DNA of 64,000 bases, taken from positions 186,001-250,000 of the forward strand of contig MU839093.1 in NCBI GenBank assembly GCA_030685235.1, in the 5' to 3' direction. The notes under the pieces are model-generated. The model did not search any database, had not been told where the DNA came from, and saw only the letters and a list, made by a program, of their open reading frames with translations. The translations under genes and the position numbers were made by a program. Numbering within the stretch: the first letter of the stretch is position 1; each line of letters begins with the position of its first letter. Shown here piece after piece: positions 55,425-64,000 of this stretch. Source of the stretch: Copromyces sp. CBS 386.78. Lineage: Eukaryota > Ascomycota > Sordariomycetes > Sordariales > Sordariaceae.

Positions 55425-58400
55425 CTACCTCTCCCCCTCACCACCATTCCAAGCAGGCTCCCTTGCCTCCTCGTCCTTCTTCGCATTGATATCATGCCCC
55501 TCTTCCTCAACAGCAGTAGTGCTCTTCTTGCCTCCACTCACTTCCTCTTCCTTGCCGACACTGGCCGTTTCCTTCTCCTTTTCCGCAACCTTCTCCTTAT
55601 CCGAACCCTTATCCGTTGAAACACCTCCATTTGTGTTGATTTTCTCTTTGTCAGCTGAACCCAGATCCTTCCCAGCATCAACAGAAGCAGCAGCGTCCTT
55701 CTCCCCAGTAGTGGCAGCGGTACCATCACCAGAGGCAGGCCCAGCCGGATCAGCCGAACTAGCACTGCCACCAAGCACCTTGGCAACAGCACTCCTCTGC
55801 TTGAAAGCCCTGTAGTACTTGACCAGATATCCCTTCCCAAGAAGTAGTACCTCGTCGTCACCGCCTACGTAGGTGACTATCTCATGGAGGGCGGGCCAAA
55901 GGGCGTAGTCAGCTGGCGAAGGAACCTCGCCGCCGCCGCAGATGTAGAAGGTTGTCGGTTGGCTGGTGTTTGTGTCTGTTTGTTTGTCCTGATGATCCTT
56001 TGCTGTCTCCTGATTTGGTTGCTGTTGATGCTGCTGCTCTTCGGATGTTGATGCCTCCAGTGGTGAAAATGCTTTGCTGTCCGTGGCTTTCGTGATTGCC
56101 GTCGTCGCGGCAGCATGAGCCTCCTGCGCATATTCCTCCCAATGCTTCAACAGCGCCTTCTCCCATAGCGCCTGCTTTACTTCCTCCGTGCTCATGCCCG
56201 ACCTGTTAATCAGCCAGTTCCAAGCCGCCCACAACTCGTCCGCCTGCTCCAGCCTCGCAAACCTCTTTGCCACTTGGGCTGGGGTCATCTGATCGTACCT
56301 CCTGCCCGCCCCGTACACGGCATCCAAATACCTCAGGATGTTGACGTCCCCAATCACCTCCGTTCGTGCCGGATCGTTGTCCACGAACTTGACTCCGACC
56401 TTCACCTTCTTTCCTTCAGCCTGCTCCTCGTCCTCAGCCGAACCGCCAGAGCCAGAAGCGTCAATAGCCCCCCTAGCCACTCCAACCCCCATATCCGCTA
56501 ACGCCAACGCCACTCTCGTATTCTCCACCGTGCAGGCCCTCCCCTTGACGCTGCCCGCGAAGAACCTCTTCGGGCTGCCCATATGTAGAACGTTGAAGCC
56601 CTTTCCATAGTTTTTCTCCCAGTCAAATTCCGAGGAATGGTTTTCATGCCCAAAAGCCTGCAGCATCCTAACCGCTTCGTCTGTTTGGCCGTTCACCACC
56701 GGCTGAGCTTCGTCCTTGGTTTTCCCGACGGCACCCTGCCCCCAGATCTTGGTTTGGGTAGAATTGAGAAAGGTGCCGATCTGTCGGAAGGTCAGGCTGA
56801 TGCGCGCGCCCGAGTAGGCCAGCTCGGCAGAGGACTTGTCACGGTCGGAGCGCTTGTCGGGACGGATGGCGTGTAGCCAGCGCATGTTGGTTTGCAAGCC
56901 CATGCGGAGGAGGGAGTTGTGCGGAAGAGGAGCGCGTTGGATTTGGCGTTTGGCCTTTTCAGCTGCTGTTGCTGTAGGGCTTGAAGGGGTCTCGGTCCCA
57001 GTCGTTGCTTCACTCTTGTCGTTCTTGTCCTTGGGTGGCCGCTTGGTGCGGAGGACCATGGTTCGTTCGGCACCAAGACTGACGTTGGCGATGTAACTAC
57101 CGCGGACAATGTCCAAGGTCTTGTCGCTGTGCTCGCTGATGTAGTCGTTGCTGTTGCGGTAGTGCTGGATTAGGACGTGGTTGAGTGGATGGCCGAGGTG
57201 CTTCTCGATCTCGTTCTTAATGGCAAGGACGGTGGGAGAGAAGGGAAGGAGTGGTGGTGACTCGTCTGCTGGATGGCGGTATACCGGCATGTTTCCCTCG
57301 TCATCGATGGCACCCTGAACGGCGATGCGACGGGGAACCTCACCACCCAGGTGGGACATGCCGGCCCAGCTGACCTCTTCCAGAAGACGCTCAAAGGCAT
57401 CGGCGGCGAGATCAGGCGAGAGGGCATTGGTTATGACGGAAGTATCTCCCTCACAGAGAGCTTCAGACACAACGGGCTTCTGATAATCTTCCATGGTGTT
57501 TGATGACGTCTTTGCTCGAGTTTCTGGAGTATCGGTAGAAGACTGGAGGCTGTTGGGATCTGGCTGGATTGATGTTGCTGCGCTTGGAGGGGTATCCTTG
57601 ATTGGTTCCTGCGCTTCGGCCGAGTTCCGATCTTGGTCATTGCTCTGGACTTGAGAGGACGAGCTTGATGATGAGCTCTTTGAGGTTTTGTTGCGTCGGA
57701 GTTTGGGCTTAACGGCTACTCTTGTACTCTGTGAAGATGGTGAGGGGCTGGCACCGTCGGTTACTTCCGCCTCGAGTAAGCCCGAGGAACCAGAGGGTGA
57801 TTGGCTAACTTGTCCTACGTTTCGACGCTTGATGGTTAAGAGCTCTGACTCAATGTTGTCAGCCTTATCTTTGGAAGCAACTTCCAAGGGCGCAAGACCG
57901 TCGATCAAACGATTGGACAGATCTCCATGGGTTACCATGGGCTGTGTAAGAGGTACATTAGCGTTACTGTGGGCTTGGCCATGTTGTGGCGTGGCAGAGC
58001 TGCCTGATTTTGTGGTCCTTTGCGATGAAACAGGTGGTTCGACCGGAGGAATGCCACCGGGGACTATTGATACCTTGGCCATCGTTGGCGAGAGGCCCGT
58101 AGACTGACTTGTAGAAGCCTCTGGAGTAACGGGCGAGATTCTACCTTTGTCCTGTTTGGTCTCTTTTGCCTTTCCGGGCTTCGTGACCTCCCGACTTCCA
58201 CTCGATGGCTTTGTCCCGTGCCGGGGCTGAGCACGCTGTAACTTCTCGATAAGGTTTGGGGAGTCCAGGAGATGGCAACCCGTGAGCTTCTCTAATTGAT
58301 GGATGGCATTTGCGTGTCGCCCGTATGACCGGTAGCCGCAGCAATCCTCGACGATTGTGATGTCGTAGCCGTGTTTTCCAGCTTCCAGAGCGGTCGCAAA

Positions 58401-58979
58401 GACGCCCACGTTGGTAAGGGAACCACACACGTACATCTCGGTTACAAATCGCATTCTCAGCTGTTGAACAAGTTGCGATTGACCCGGAGGGAATGCACTG
58501 TAGTGTGATTTGGTCGTTATGAAGTCGCGACCACGTATGATGGCGTCTTGAATGTTGGGTGGAAAATCGGCGCCTGATGTGCTGTTCCGGACGCAGGTCG
58601 GTTTGTCAACACCGTCAACAACGGTTAGAAACGCCTCCTCATCAGCTTCCATGAGCTTTTCGTCGCGCTCTTTTGGGTGGGTATGCCTTCCTCGAGCTGG
58701 GAGCCTAGAAGGGCGTATCGGAACATCCGATACGACAATGGTGTCTCCCTCGGTAGCAAGGGCGCGATGTTGTTCGAACTCGCTCCGAACCCATACAACA
58801 TCGCCAGCGCCGGAATCACGGAAGACCTTGACCAGTTCCCGAATGCGATGGACAAAATCGTCTGGTTCGGTCACGGGCAAGGCACCGTCCGGAGATACAA
58901 AGTCGTTTTGGAGGTCGACGACTATGAGTGCTTTTCTGGTTGGGACGGCAGGCATTGCCGCCGCGCTGATGGGAAACAT
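55425..58979 (-). CDS. Isochorismatase-like / AlkB-like dioxygenase / GST-like fusion
   Basis: Single exon, 1184 aa from ATG 58979; an ATG at 58955 (1176 aa) is equally plausible. The frame stays open upstream but from a TTG only. Residues about 15-235 form an isochorismatase-like domain: ALIVVDLQNDF (Asp22), TKSHYSAF (Lys157), then VCGSLTNVGVFATALEAG. The family nucleophile Cys, normally in GxxTxxCV, reads Gly192. After a disordered Ser/Pro/Thr linker, residues about 510-740 form an AlkB-type Fe(II)/2-oxoglutarate dioxygenase with HSD (617-619), His703 and GARISLTFR (726-732). Residues about 870-1065 resemble a GST C-terminal domain, with a Gln-rich insertion. The tail is low-complexity. A nucleic-acid demethylase role for the AlkB part is the family expectation; the true substrate is unknown. 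Confidence 0.85.
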   Translation of the reverse strand: MFPISAAAMPAVPTRKALIVVDLQNDFVSPDGALPVTEPDDFVHRIRELVKVFRDSGAGDVVWVRSEFEQHRALATEGDTIVVSDVPIRPSRLPARGRHTHPKERDEKLMEADEEAFLTVVDGVDKPTCVRNSTSGADFPPNIQDAIIRGRDFITTKSHYSAFPPGQSQLVQQLRMRFVTEMYVCGSLTNVGVFATALEAGKHGYDITIVEDCCGYRSYGRHANAIHQLEKLTGCHLLDSPNLIEKLQRAQPRHGTKPSSGSREVTKPGKAKETKQDKGRISPVTPEASTSQSTGLSPTMAKVSIVPGGIPPVEPPVSSQRTTKSGSSATPQHGQAHSNANVPLTQPMVTHGDLSNRLIDGLAPLEVASKDKADNIESELLTIKRRNVGQVSQSPSGSSGLLEAEVTDGASPSPSSQSTRVAVKPKLRRNKTSKSSSSSSSSQVQSNDQDRNSAEAQEPIKDTPPSAATSIQPDPNSLQSSTDTPETRAKTSSNTMEDYQKPVVSEALCEGDTSVITNALSPDLAADAFERLLEEVSWAGMSHLGGEVPRRIAVQGAIDDEGNMPVYRHPADESPPLLPFSPTVLAIKNEIEKHLGHPLNHVLIQHYRNSNDYISEHSDKTLDIVRGSYIANVSLGAERTMVLRTKRPPKDKNDKSEATTGTETPSSPTATAAEKAKRQIQRAPLPHNSLLRMGLQTNMRWLHAIRPDKRSDRDKSSAELAYSGARISLTFRQIGTFLNSTQTKIWGQGAVGKTKDEAQPVVNGQTDEAVRMLQAFGHENHSSEFDWEKNYGKGFNVLHMGSPKRFFAGSVKGRACTVENTRVALALADMGVGVARGAIDASGSGGSAEDEEQAEGKKVKVGVKFVDNDPARTEVIGDVNILRYLDAVYGAGRRYDQMTPAQVAKRFARLEQADELWAAWNWLINRSGMSTEEVKQALWEKALLKHWEEYAQEAHAAATTAITKATDSKAFSPLEASTSEEQQHQQQPNQETAKDHQDKQTDTNTSQPTTFYICGGGEVPSPADYALWPALHEIVTYVGGDDEVLLLGKGYLVKYYRAFKQRSAVAKVLGGSASSADPAGPASGDGTAATTGEKDAAASVDAGKDLGSADKEKINTNGGVSTDKGSDKEKVAEKEKETASVGKEEEVSGGKKSTTAVEEEGHDINAKKDEEAREPAWNGGEGER

Positions 58980-61174
58980 GGCGCCAGGAAATGTATACTT
59001 GCGGGTTGCTATTTGACGATATTCGATATATAGAGGAGATATGATGACGGGTAGTTGATAGTATTTTAAATCTTTGGGACATGTCAGCAAAGAACCGGGG
59101 TATGGTGTCAGCATGGATGCCGTGGCCGAGGAGGCACGGAATGGTGTGACGGCAGCGGGGATGATGAACATAAACTCATTACCATGTTTTTGAGTATCTG
59201 GCAATCCCTATGGGCTGATAGAATGAGTGCTAACCAGCAGTTCCGGACCAGCCCACGTGTTGCTGTTGGGGATATCTGTAATCCTGATTAGAAGATAGCT
59301 GTTGTTGTCGCACCACATGAGTGAGTGGTGCTGAATACTGATCGTCGAGTGTCGAGTGTCGAGTGGTGACAACCTAGGAATGTCGGAAGAACATAGGTGA
59401 ATTGGGTGATGCGCCTAGGTAGTGGGGATGGAGAAGAGATATGTGAGGTTAGTTGTTGAAAGTGGGTAGAGTTTAGAGGTAGGGCATCAATCGAAACAAG
59501 GTTGGAAACTTAATCGGCGGTTATCCACATCCGGGCCGTCACCGGGCACCAACGATGGACCACATGGCCGGCCGCGGGAGGACGGAAGAGGTAGAGCGGA
59601 GATAACGTTGATAACCGGTGTAAGGCATCGAGGTGATCAAAGCAAACATCAACAAAGGAAAATGTACACTTGTCACAATCTCAGGGACCATGGTTCATGG
59701 CTTGATGGGTTGTCTTGCGCGAACATGGCCAAATTCAGCTGGAGATGTGTGTTGATGGGTGGGTAACAATTGTCCTACAGTGACGGGACTCGGAGTGAGG
59801 AGTATGACTTCTTTCCACTTTGGCCTTGAAACTCTGAAGACGGAGTAAGGAAGAGAGAAAAAAGGATAAGGTCGGTCGGTGTCGGTTGATGCGGGGTCCT
59901 GTCAGGTACGTACCGTGACCGCTGACGAACAGGTGCCTTGCAGGGGTCGGGGAGCACTTGCCGGACTAGACTAGTCTACACTAGGATAACCGATTTTGCG
60001 CTGCAGGGCTGGCGCCAAGGAGCTTTGAGGGCTTCGAGGAAATGGTGGGGCAGAAGGAGCAAGGTCCGTCGACCATCCACTCCTTCCATTCGCTATTTTA
60101 TTGCTCGGGCATCATTCGAGGAGTAGGTAGGACAGTGGCTTCCAGGACTGGAGTCGTCGAGTTGATGGCGATGCACTGCACTTACCATCACACACCTCCT
60201 TCGGTTGTTCTACCGACTTCATGACTTCAAGACACACTCATCATCAATAACCCATCTCCACCCCCGCACTCAAAGCAAACAGCCTTATGAATTCAACATC
60301 CTCTGCATGTCTCTCTTTGACTCTCCCCTTCTTCCTCTGGATTTCCTCTGCCGCCCTGTGATCAATATCGTATGCAATGCCGAACCAACTGAGCATTCAA
60401 CCAGACACCGCCATCGGCAAGTTCCGTTCGTTACTACCATATGCACACCATAGCTCTACGATTTCTCGTTCGCGAATAGCATCCCTCCATTTTCTGCCCG
60501 TCAATATCACAAAAGGAAGAGCTCACCGGATATGGCTAGATACCCTAGTTGCGGTTGATGGGCTATCTATGAGTGATGACCTTGCTCGTGACCACGCCAG
60601 TGATCCTTTGGGAATCCTGTCCAAATATGAGACATCCTCGGAAAACGCGGCTATATCCTCCAATCGCTTCAACAAGGGTGCCGCGGAGGAAGCAAGCTAT
60701 CGAGAAGACCCCGGTGATGGACAAAAAAGCAACAATCAAGTTGAAGACTTGACCCCGGCTGAGACGTATCTGGAACCCCTCCCGGATCCTTTCATCCATT
60801 TCGCCCTACTGCTCCTTCCAACATCAAACGCTTAATGGGTTCTGAGAAAAGACTGATGGTCACCTACTTCCAACATAACCGTTCGACCTCGGGCCATCAT
60901 AGTCCACTATTTGGTCGCTTCCGCCACCCATCCTTTCGTGATGGTGATCTCTGTTCTGCCTACAACAGCAGAATTGTCCCTGCCCGACCATGCGACCACT
61001 TGGCAGGCACAGAACCAATATTCCCATGCTCTCATGGCAGTCGGTGAGGTCACGGCAAGGATAGATAATGTGACGCTGCCACTTGCAGGACAGAACTCAC
61101 CAAGGCGCAGTTACCGGACGACAACAAGAGATGGGAGGGAAATGACATGTTTGCAAGTCCAACAAACACCACGC
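58980..61174. other. Intergenic region
   Basis: The first several hundred bases are the leader and promoter of the dioxygenase fusion. A small tandem GTCGAGT repeat lies near 59345-59362. One plus-strand frame at 60377-60835 is listed separately; nothing else is supported. Confidence 0.4.
60377..60835 (+). CDS. Possible small orphan protein
   Basis: ATG-initiated, 152 codons, single exon, no family recognised. The second half (SSENAAISSNRFNKGAAEEA onward) has a plausible protein composition. It lies tail-to-tail with the LRR-kinase gene, whose stop is at 61175. No conserved motif, membrane segment or signal peptide is visible, so it may be chance. Confidence 0.2.
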   Translation: MPNQLSIQPDTAIGKFRSLLPYAHHSSTISRSRIASLHFLPVNITKGRAHRIWLDTLVAVDGLSMSDDLARDHASDPLGILSKYETSSENAAISSNRFNKGAAEEASYREDPGDGQKSNNQVEDLTPAETYLEPLPDPFIHFALLLLPTSNA

Positions 61175-62725
61175 CTAGTTGAGGTTGGGAATCGGAATCC
61201 GCATCATACCCCTGAAGCCAACCAAGTCCTCCAACTCCACCGCAATATCCTCAAAGGACGGGCGCGAGTCAACTTGAGCATCAGCGCACTGCTTGTGCAG
61301 TTTCTCCAGCCCTTGAACAATGGCCTCCTCTTCCTCCTCCGTGAGTTCGCTGCTGTCTCTGAAGGCGGCTGGAGGAGCCGCATCATTGGCAGCAACAACA
61401 ACAATGGCCGTCTCCGCCTCTGGAGTCTGGGTTGTTGACTCCTTCTTCTCCTTCTCCCTCCTGATCAAACCAAGCACATCCTCCAACAGATGCGCAAAAG
61501 CCAACACCTCTAACTTCTCCATGCCAGCGTAAACCTCATCGTCCGTGCCGTAGATGGTAGCAGCACCAAAATCTCCCAGCAAGGCATGTCTGTCCGCCTT
61601 GCTGGCCAGGATATTGTGCGCGTACAAATCGCCATGAGCGATTCCTCTCTGATGGAGATGAGCAGCCGCCCCAGCAATGCCCGTCAACATGCCCAACGCC
61701 TCAGCCGCGCTCAGCGAGGCGTCCTCCGGGAAGCAGTCGCGGCTGCAGGTATCAAACGAAGGCGGCAGTCCGAGAGCGGAGTAGTACTCCGGAATCAACT
61801 GCATCACGATGCCTCCCTGGAACTTTTTTTTATCTTTCACGTCTTCCTCAACCTCATCAGGATGCCCAACCACCCTACCCAATACCGTAATCAAACCCTC
61901 ATGAAACCCCGCCGCCAGCACCGCAGCCATTTCGTCTTTTGGCGTCCCATCGCTCGTCACCCCGCCTTTAAACACCTTAATCGCCACCTCCTCCGCGTAT
62001 TCCTCGCTCTGCTTCCACAATCCCCTGGAAATGACCCCCGACGCCCCCTCACCCAGAGGCGGCTCCTGCACCTCCAGATTCCTCCACTCGATCCTCTCCA
62101 AATCAAACCTCCTCCCCGCCTTCGCCGTCGCCGTCCTCGTCTGCTCCTCAACACAAGGATTCCCCGCAAACGATAAAAACGCCAGCTTCGGTAAGTCGGT
62201 AAACAACCACCCCGGAAGACTCTCAAACCTGTTGGCACTCAACCTCAGCAGCGCCAGCTTTTTACACCCCTCTCCCATAGATGCCGGTAGGCTCGACAGT
62301 CGGTTCCCAGCCAACATACACTTCTCCAACTTGTCACACCGTCCCAAATCCTCGGGCAGTTTTTCGATGCGATTGTCAGTGAGGATCAGCCACCTCAGTG
62401 TCTTTGTGGGTAAGGCACCTTCAGGGATGCAAGTCATCCCGTTTGAGCGGAAGGCGATCATCTCTAGGGATGGACATTGGGCTAGGACTGATGGGAAAGT
62501 CGTGAAATTGTTGGAAGAGAGGAAGAGGACGCGGAGGTGGGGGAGGGATGAGCCGAAGTTGGAGGGAAGGGAGGAGAGGCCGGTTCCCGAAAGGTCGAGG
62601 TGGGTGAGGGTGGCGCCGAGGGTGAGGATTGCGGGGGGGAGGAGGCCCGAGGGGAGGGGGGTGGTTAGTTTTAGGTGGGCTGTTGAGGCGTAACCGCCGG
62701 AGAGGAGGGTTGAGAGGTCGTGCAT
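61175..62725 (-). CDS. Leucine-rich repeat protein kinase
   Basis: Single exon, 516 aa, with ATG at 62725 and no signal peptide or membrane helix, so probably cytosolic. Residues about 15-190 hold seven or so leucine-rich repeats of the LxxLxLSxNxFxxLP type. A protein kinase domain follows: GEGASGVISRG loop (224-234), VAIKVFKG with Lys250, IAHGDLYAHNIL catalytic loop (Asp367, Asn372) and GDFGAATIYG. The catalytic loop has HGD and Tyr in place of the usual HRD and Lys, otherwise the key residues are present. An insertion with Ala/Glu/Thr runs lies before the last helices. Domain order is LRR then kinase without a membrane anchor, as in some amoeboid and fungal LRR kinases. Substrates unknown. 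Confidence 0.88.
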   Translation of the reverse strand: MHDLSTLLSGGYASTAHLKLTTPLPSGLLPPAILTLGATLTHLDLSGTGLSSLPSNFGSSLPHLRVLFLSSNNFTTFPSVLAQCPSLEMIAFRSNGMTCIPEGALPTKTLRWLILTDNRIEKLPEDLGRCDKLEKCMLAGNRLSSLPASMGEGCKKLALLRLSANRFESLPGWLFTDLPKLAFLSFAGNPCVEEQTRTATAKAGRRFDLERIEWRNLEVQEPPLGEGASGVISRGLWKQSEEYAEEVAIKVFKGGVTSDGTPKDEMAAVLAAGFHEGLITVLGRVVGHPDEVEEDVKDKKKFQGGIVMQLIPEYYSALGLPPSFDTCSRDCFPEDASLSAAEALGMLTGIAGAAAHLHQRGIAHGDLYAHNILASKADRHALLGDFGAATIYGTDDEVYAGMEKLEVLAFAHLLEDVLGLIRREKEKKESTTQTPEAETAIVVVAANDAAPPAAFRDSSELTEEEEEAIVQGLEKLHKQCADAQVDSRPSFEDIAVELEDLVGFRGMMRIPIPNLN

Positions 62726-63575
62726 TTTTTTTCTTTTTTTCTTTTTATTGTTGTTGGTGTGGGCGGCGGTGGTGGTGAGAAAAAAAGGATTGACTTGGGT
62801 AAGCAGTTGGTGGTCGTGGTTGTTTACAAAGGAGTGTTGTTACTGGTGAAGGCGTGAAGGCGTGAAGGCATTCACGGTCAAATTGTTAGCGAGTTTGATG
62901 GTGTGCTCTTGACATCTTGACAGCGACGTCCGTAAAAATACACCCAACATGTTATTACGGTCAGTACTGTACCGTATTGTACATTCAGTTTACACATCCA
63001 AGCGCCTTTATTATGCCCTCAAATCCAGACTCTAAACATCCTCTAAATGCAAGAATACCTCATGGGCTCTATCCAACGTGTTTACCATGTTTTGTCTCTC
63101 TATAACAGTTTCGCAAAGGCCTTTTCTCGCCCAATCGAGGCGTATTGGACTGTCCATGTTCGGTTTTCTTGCTTGAGTAAAACAAATGTTACCGGCAGGT
63201 AAGGCCCAAATAGTACTAGCGCCTGGCCCAAGCTGCAAGGCTGGTGAATGTGCTTTTGACGTTAGCTTGGCCTGTGCGTGGGTGATCCCAGACCGTTGAA
63301 TCCATTTCCCAATTCAGCTTTCCATTCATCGACTGCTGTGCAAGGTGCGACCGCGCCCAGGCCTTATCAATTCGTCAAGAAGCTCCCCTCCCAGTCCGCG
63401 ACGTAACATCTTCGCAGCAGCCAAACATCCCTTCCACAACTTCGACATATCTTACGACCGCAGACCAAACGGTTAGCAGTTACGGATTCGCGACCGATAT
63501 AAATACCACCAACAAAACGTGTCGTCTGCCTGGCTTTGTCCCCAGCTCTCGCGGATAACACCTCCGTCATCAGCC
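62726..63575. promoter_or_regulatory. Divergent promoter region of the LRR kinase and TAF8-like gene
   Basis: 850 bp between divergent start codons, no supported gene. The kinase side begins with an A/T-rich run on the plus strand (TTTTTTCTTTTTTTC at 62726-62745). Small open frames on both strands have no recognisable features. Confidence 0.5.
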
Positions 63576-64000
63576 ATGGCGACCGACACGCGCAAGAGAC
63601 CGGCGGACGCAGAGGGAGCGCAACAGTCTCAACCCAAACGACCAAAGACCAACACGTCATCACGAACAATCCTCGCAGTCGAAGCGATCGGAAAGTCGCC
63701 AAATGCATCGACAGCACCCTCACCCGACGAGCTGGCCAAGAATGGACTGAGGCGGACGATCGCGTTGGCGTTGGAGACGGTCGGCTTCGACGGAGCCACG
63801 CCCGAAGCATTAGAGAGCTTCACCATAATGACGGAGACGTGTATGCTGCCTGTTGCGCTGAGGCTGCCCCGCGTCACCTTGCCTTCATGCTAACCTCACA
63901 CCCTTTGGGCAGACCTCCATTCGTTAACCGAACAAGTCAAGATCTTTGCCAACGCCTCGCGCCGCTCCTACCCGATACCCATGGACTTCGAAAACACACT
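63576..64000 (+). CDS. taf8: TFIID subunit TAF8-like, 5' part, cut by window edge
   Basis: Exon 1 is 63576..63840 and exon 2 starts at 63913 and runs off the window; the intron is 72 nt with a GTATGC donor and a GCAG acceptor, and the split codon becomes Tyr. The N-terminus is basic and disordered with a KRPADAEG...PKRPK nuclear-signal-like patch. Then follows a histone-fold start: LRRTIALALETVGFDGATPE, ALESFTIMTETYLHSLTEQV and ANASRRSYPIPMDFE. This pattern matches the Bromo_TP/TAF8 histone fold of fungal TFIID. The proline-rich C-terminal TAF8 domain would lie beyond the edge, so the call rests on the histone fold alone. Confidence 0.7.

Noticed and set aside
58956..59204. N-terminal extension of the AlkB fusion to 59204
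   Set aside because: The extended frame begins with TTG, and its residues do not resemble the family; the ATG at 58979 or 58955 lies just before the conserved hydrolase start.

Overview
The window looks like nuclear DNA of a filamentous ascomycete close to Neurospora or Sordaria. Genes carry short introns (about 50-200 nt) with GTRNGY-type donors and CTAAC/CTNAC branch sites, lie in long intergenic spaces and include typical Pezizomycotina families. A 5.4-kb LTR retrotransposon has been riddled by C-to-T and G-to-A changes, the hallmark of repeat-induced point mutation (RIP). The species call is inference.

Layout. 1-3050: two diverged paralogous genes of an unknown family, both minus. 3796-4561: TRAPP subunit bet3 (minus, four exons, one of 9 nt). 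4957-10407: a complete Ty1/copia element with 184-bp LTRs and a 5-bp target duplication, on the minus strand and dead by RIP. It sits in what was the shared promoter of bet3 and the U5 snRNP WD40 gene at 10530-11718. 13854-16400: a 751-aa low-complexity protein with two membrane helices. 16672-17353: a small three-exon membrane protein. 20704-21584: a seven-knuckle CCHC protein (Gis2/Byr3/CNBP type) whose frame stays open past its stop. 22970-23056: an intron-containing tRNA-Thr(CGU). 23057-26950: gene-poor. 26951-29365: a DUF3176 membrane protein. 30466-35071: a DHX29-like DEAH helicase (minus), divergent from gcn1 at 36676-44961. 47741-49635: mitochondrial serine hydroxymethyltransferase (minus, five exons). 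51955-53146: ribosomal protein eL19 (minus, start codon split by an intron). 55425-58979: an isochorismatase-like/AlkB/GST-like fusion (minus). 61175-62725: an LRR-kinase fusion (minus). 63576-64000: the 5' part of a TAF8-like gene, cut by the window edge.

Several genes serve protein synthesis or its control (gcn1, eL19, the DHX29-like helicase, the tRNA, the CNBP-like protein), but they are interspersed with unrelated genes and I see no cluster or secondary-metabolite locus. The points most worth following are the RIP gradient across the LTRs and the split divergent promoter, the apparent loss of the nucleophilic Cys in the tri-domain AlkB fusion, the in-frame TAG in the zinc-knuckle gene, the very small exons in bet3 and the zinc-knuckle gene, and three stop-free introns whose length is a multiple of three. 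Exon joins were worked out by hand from frame and splice signals and have not been tested against transcripts.
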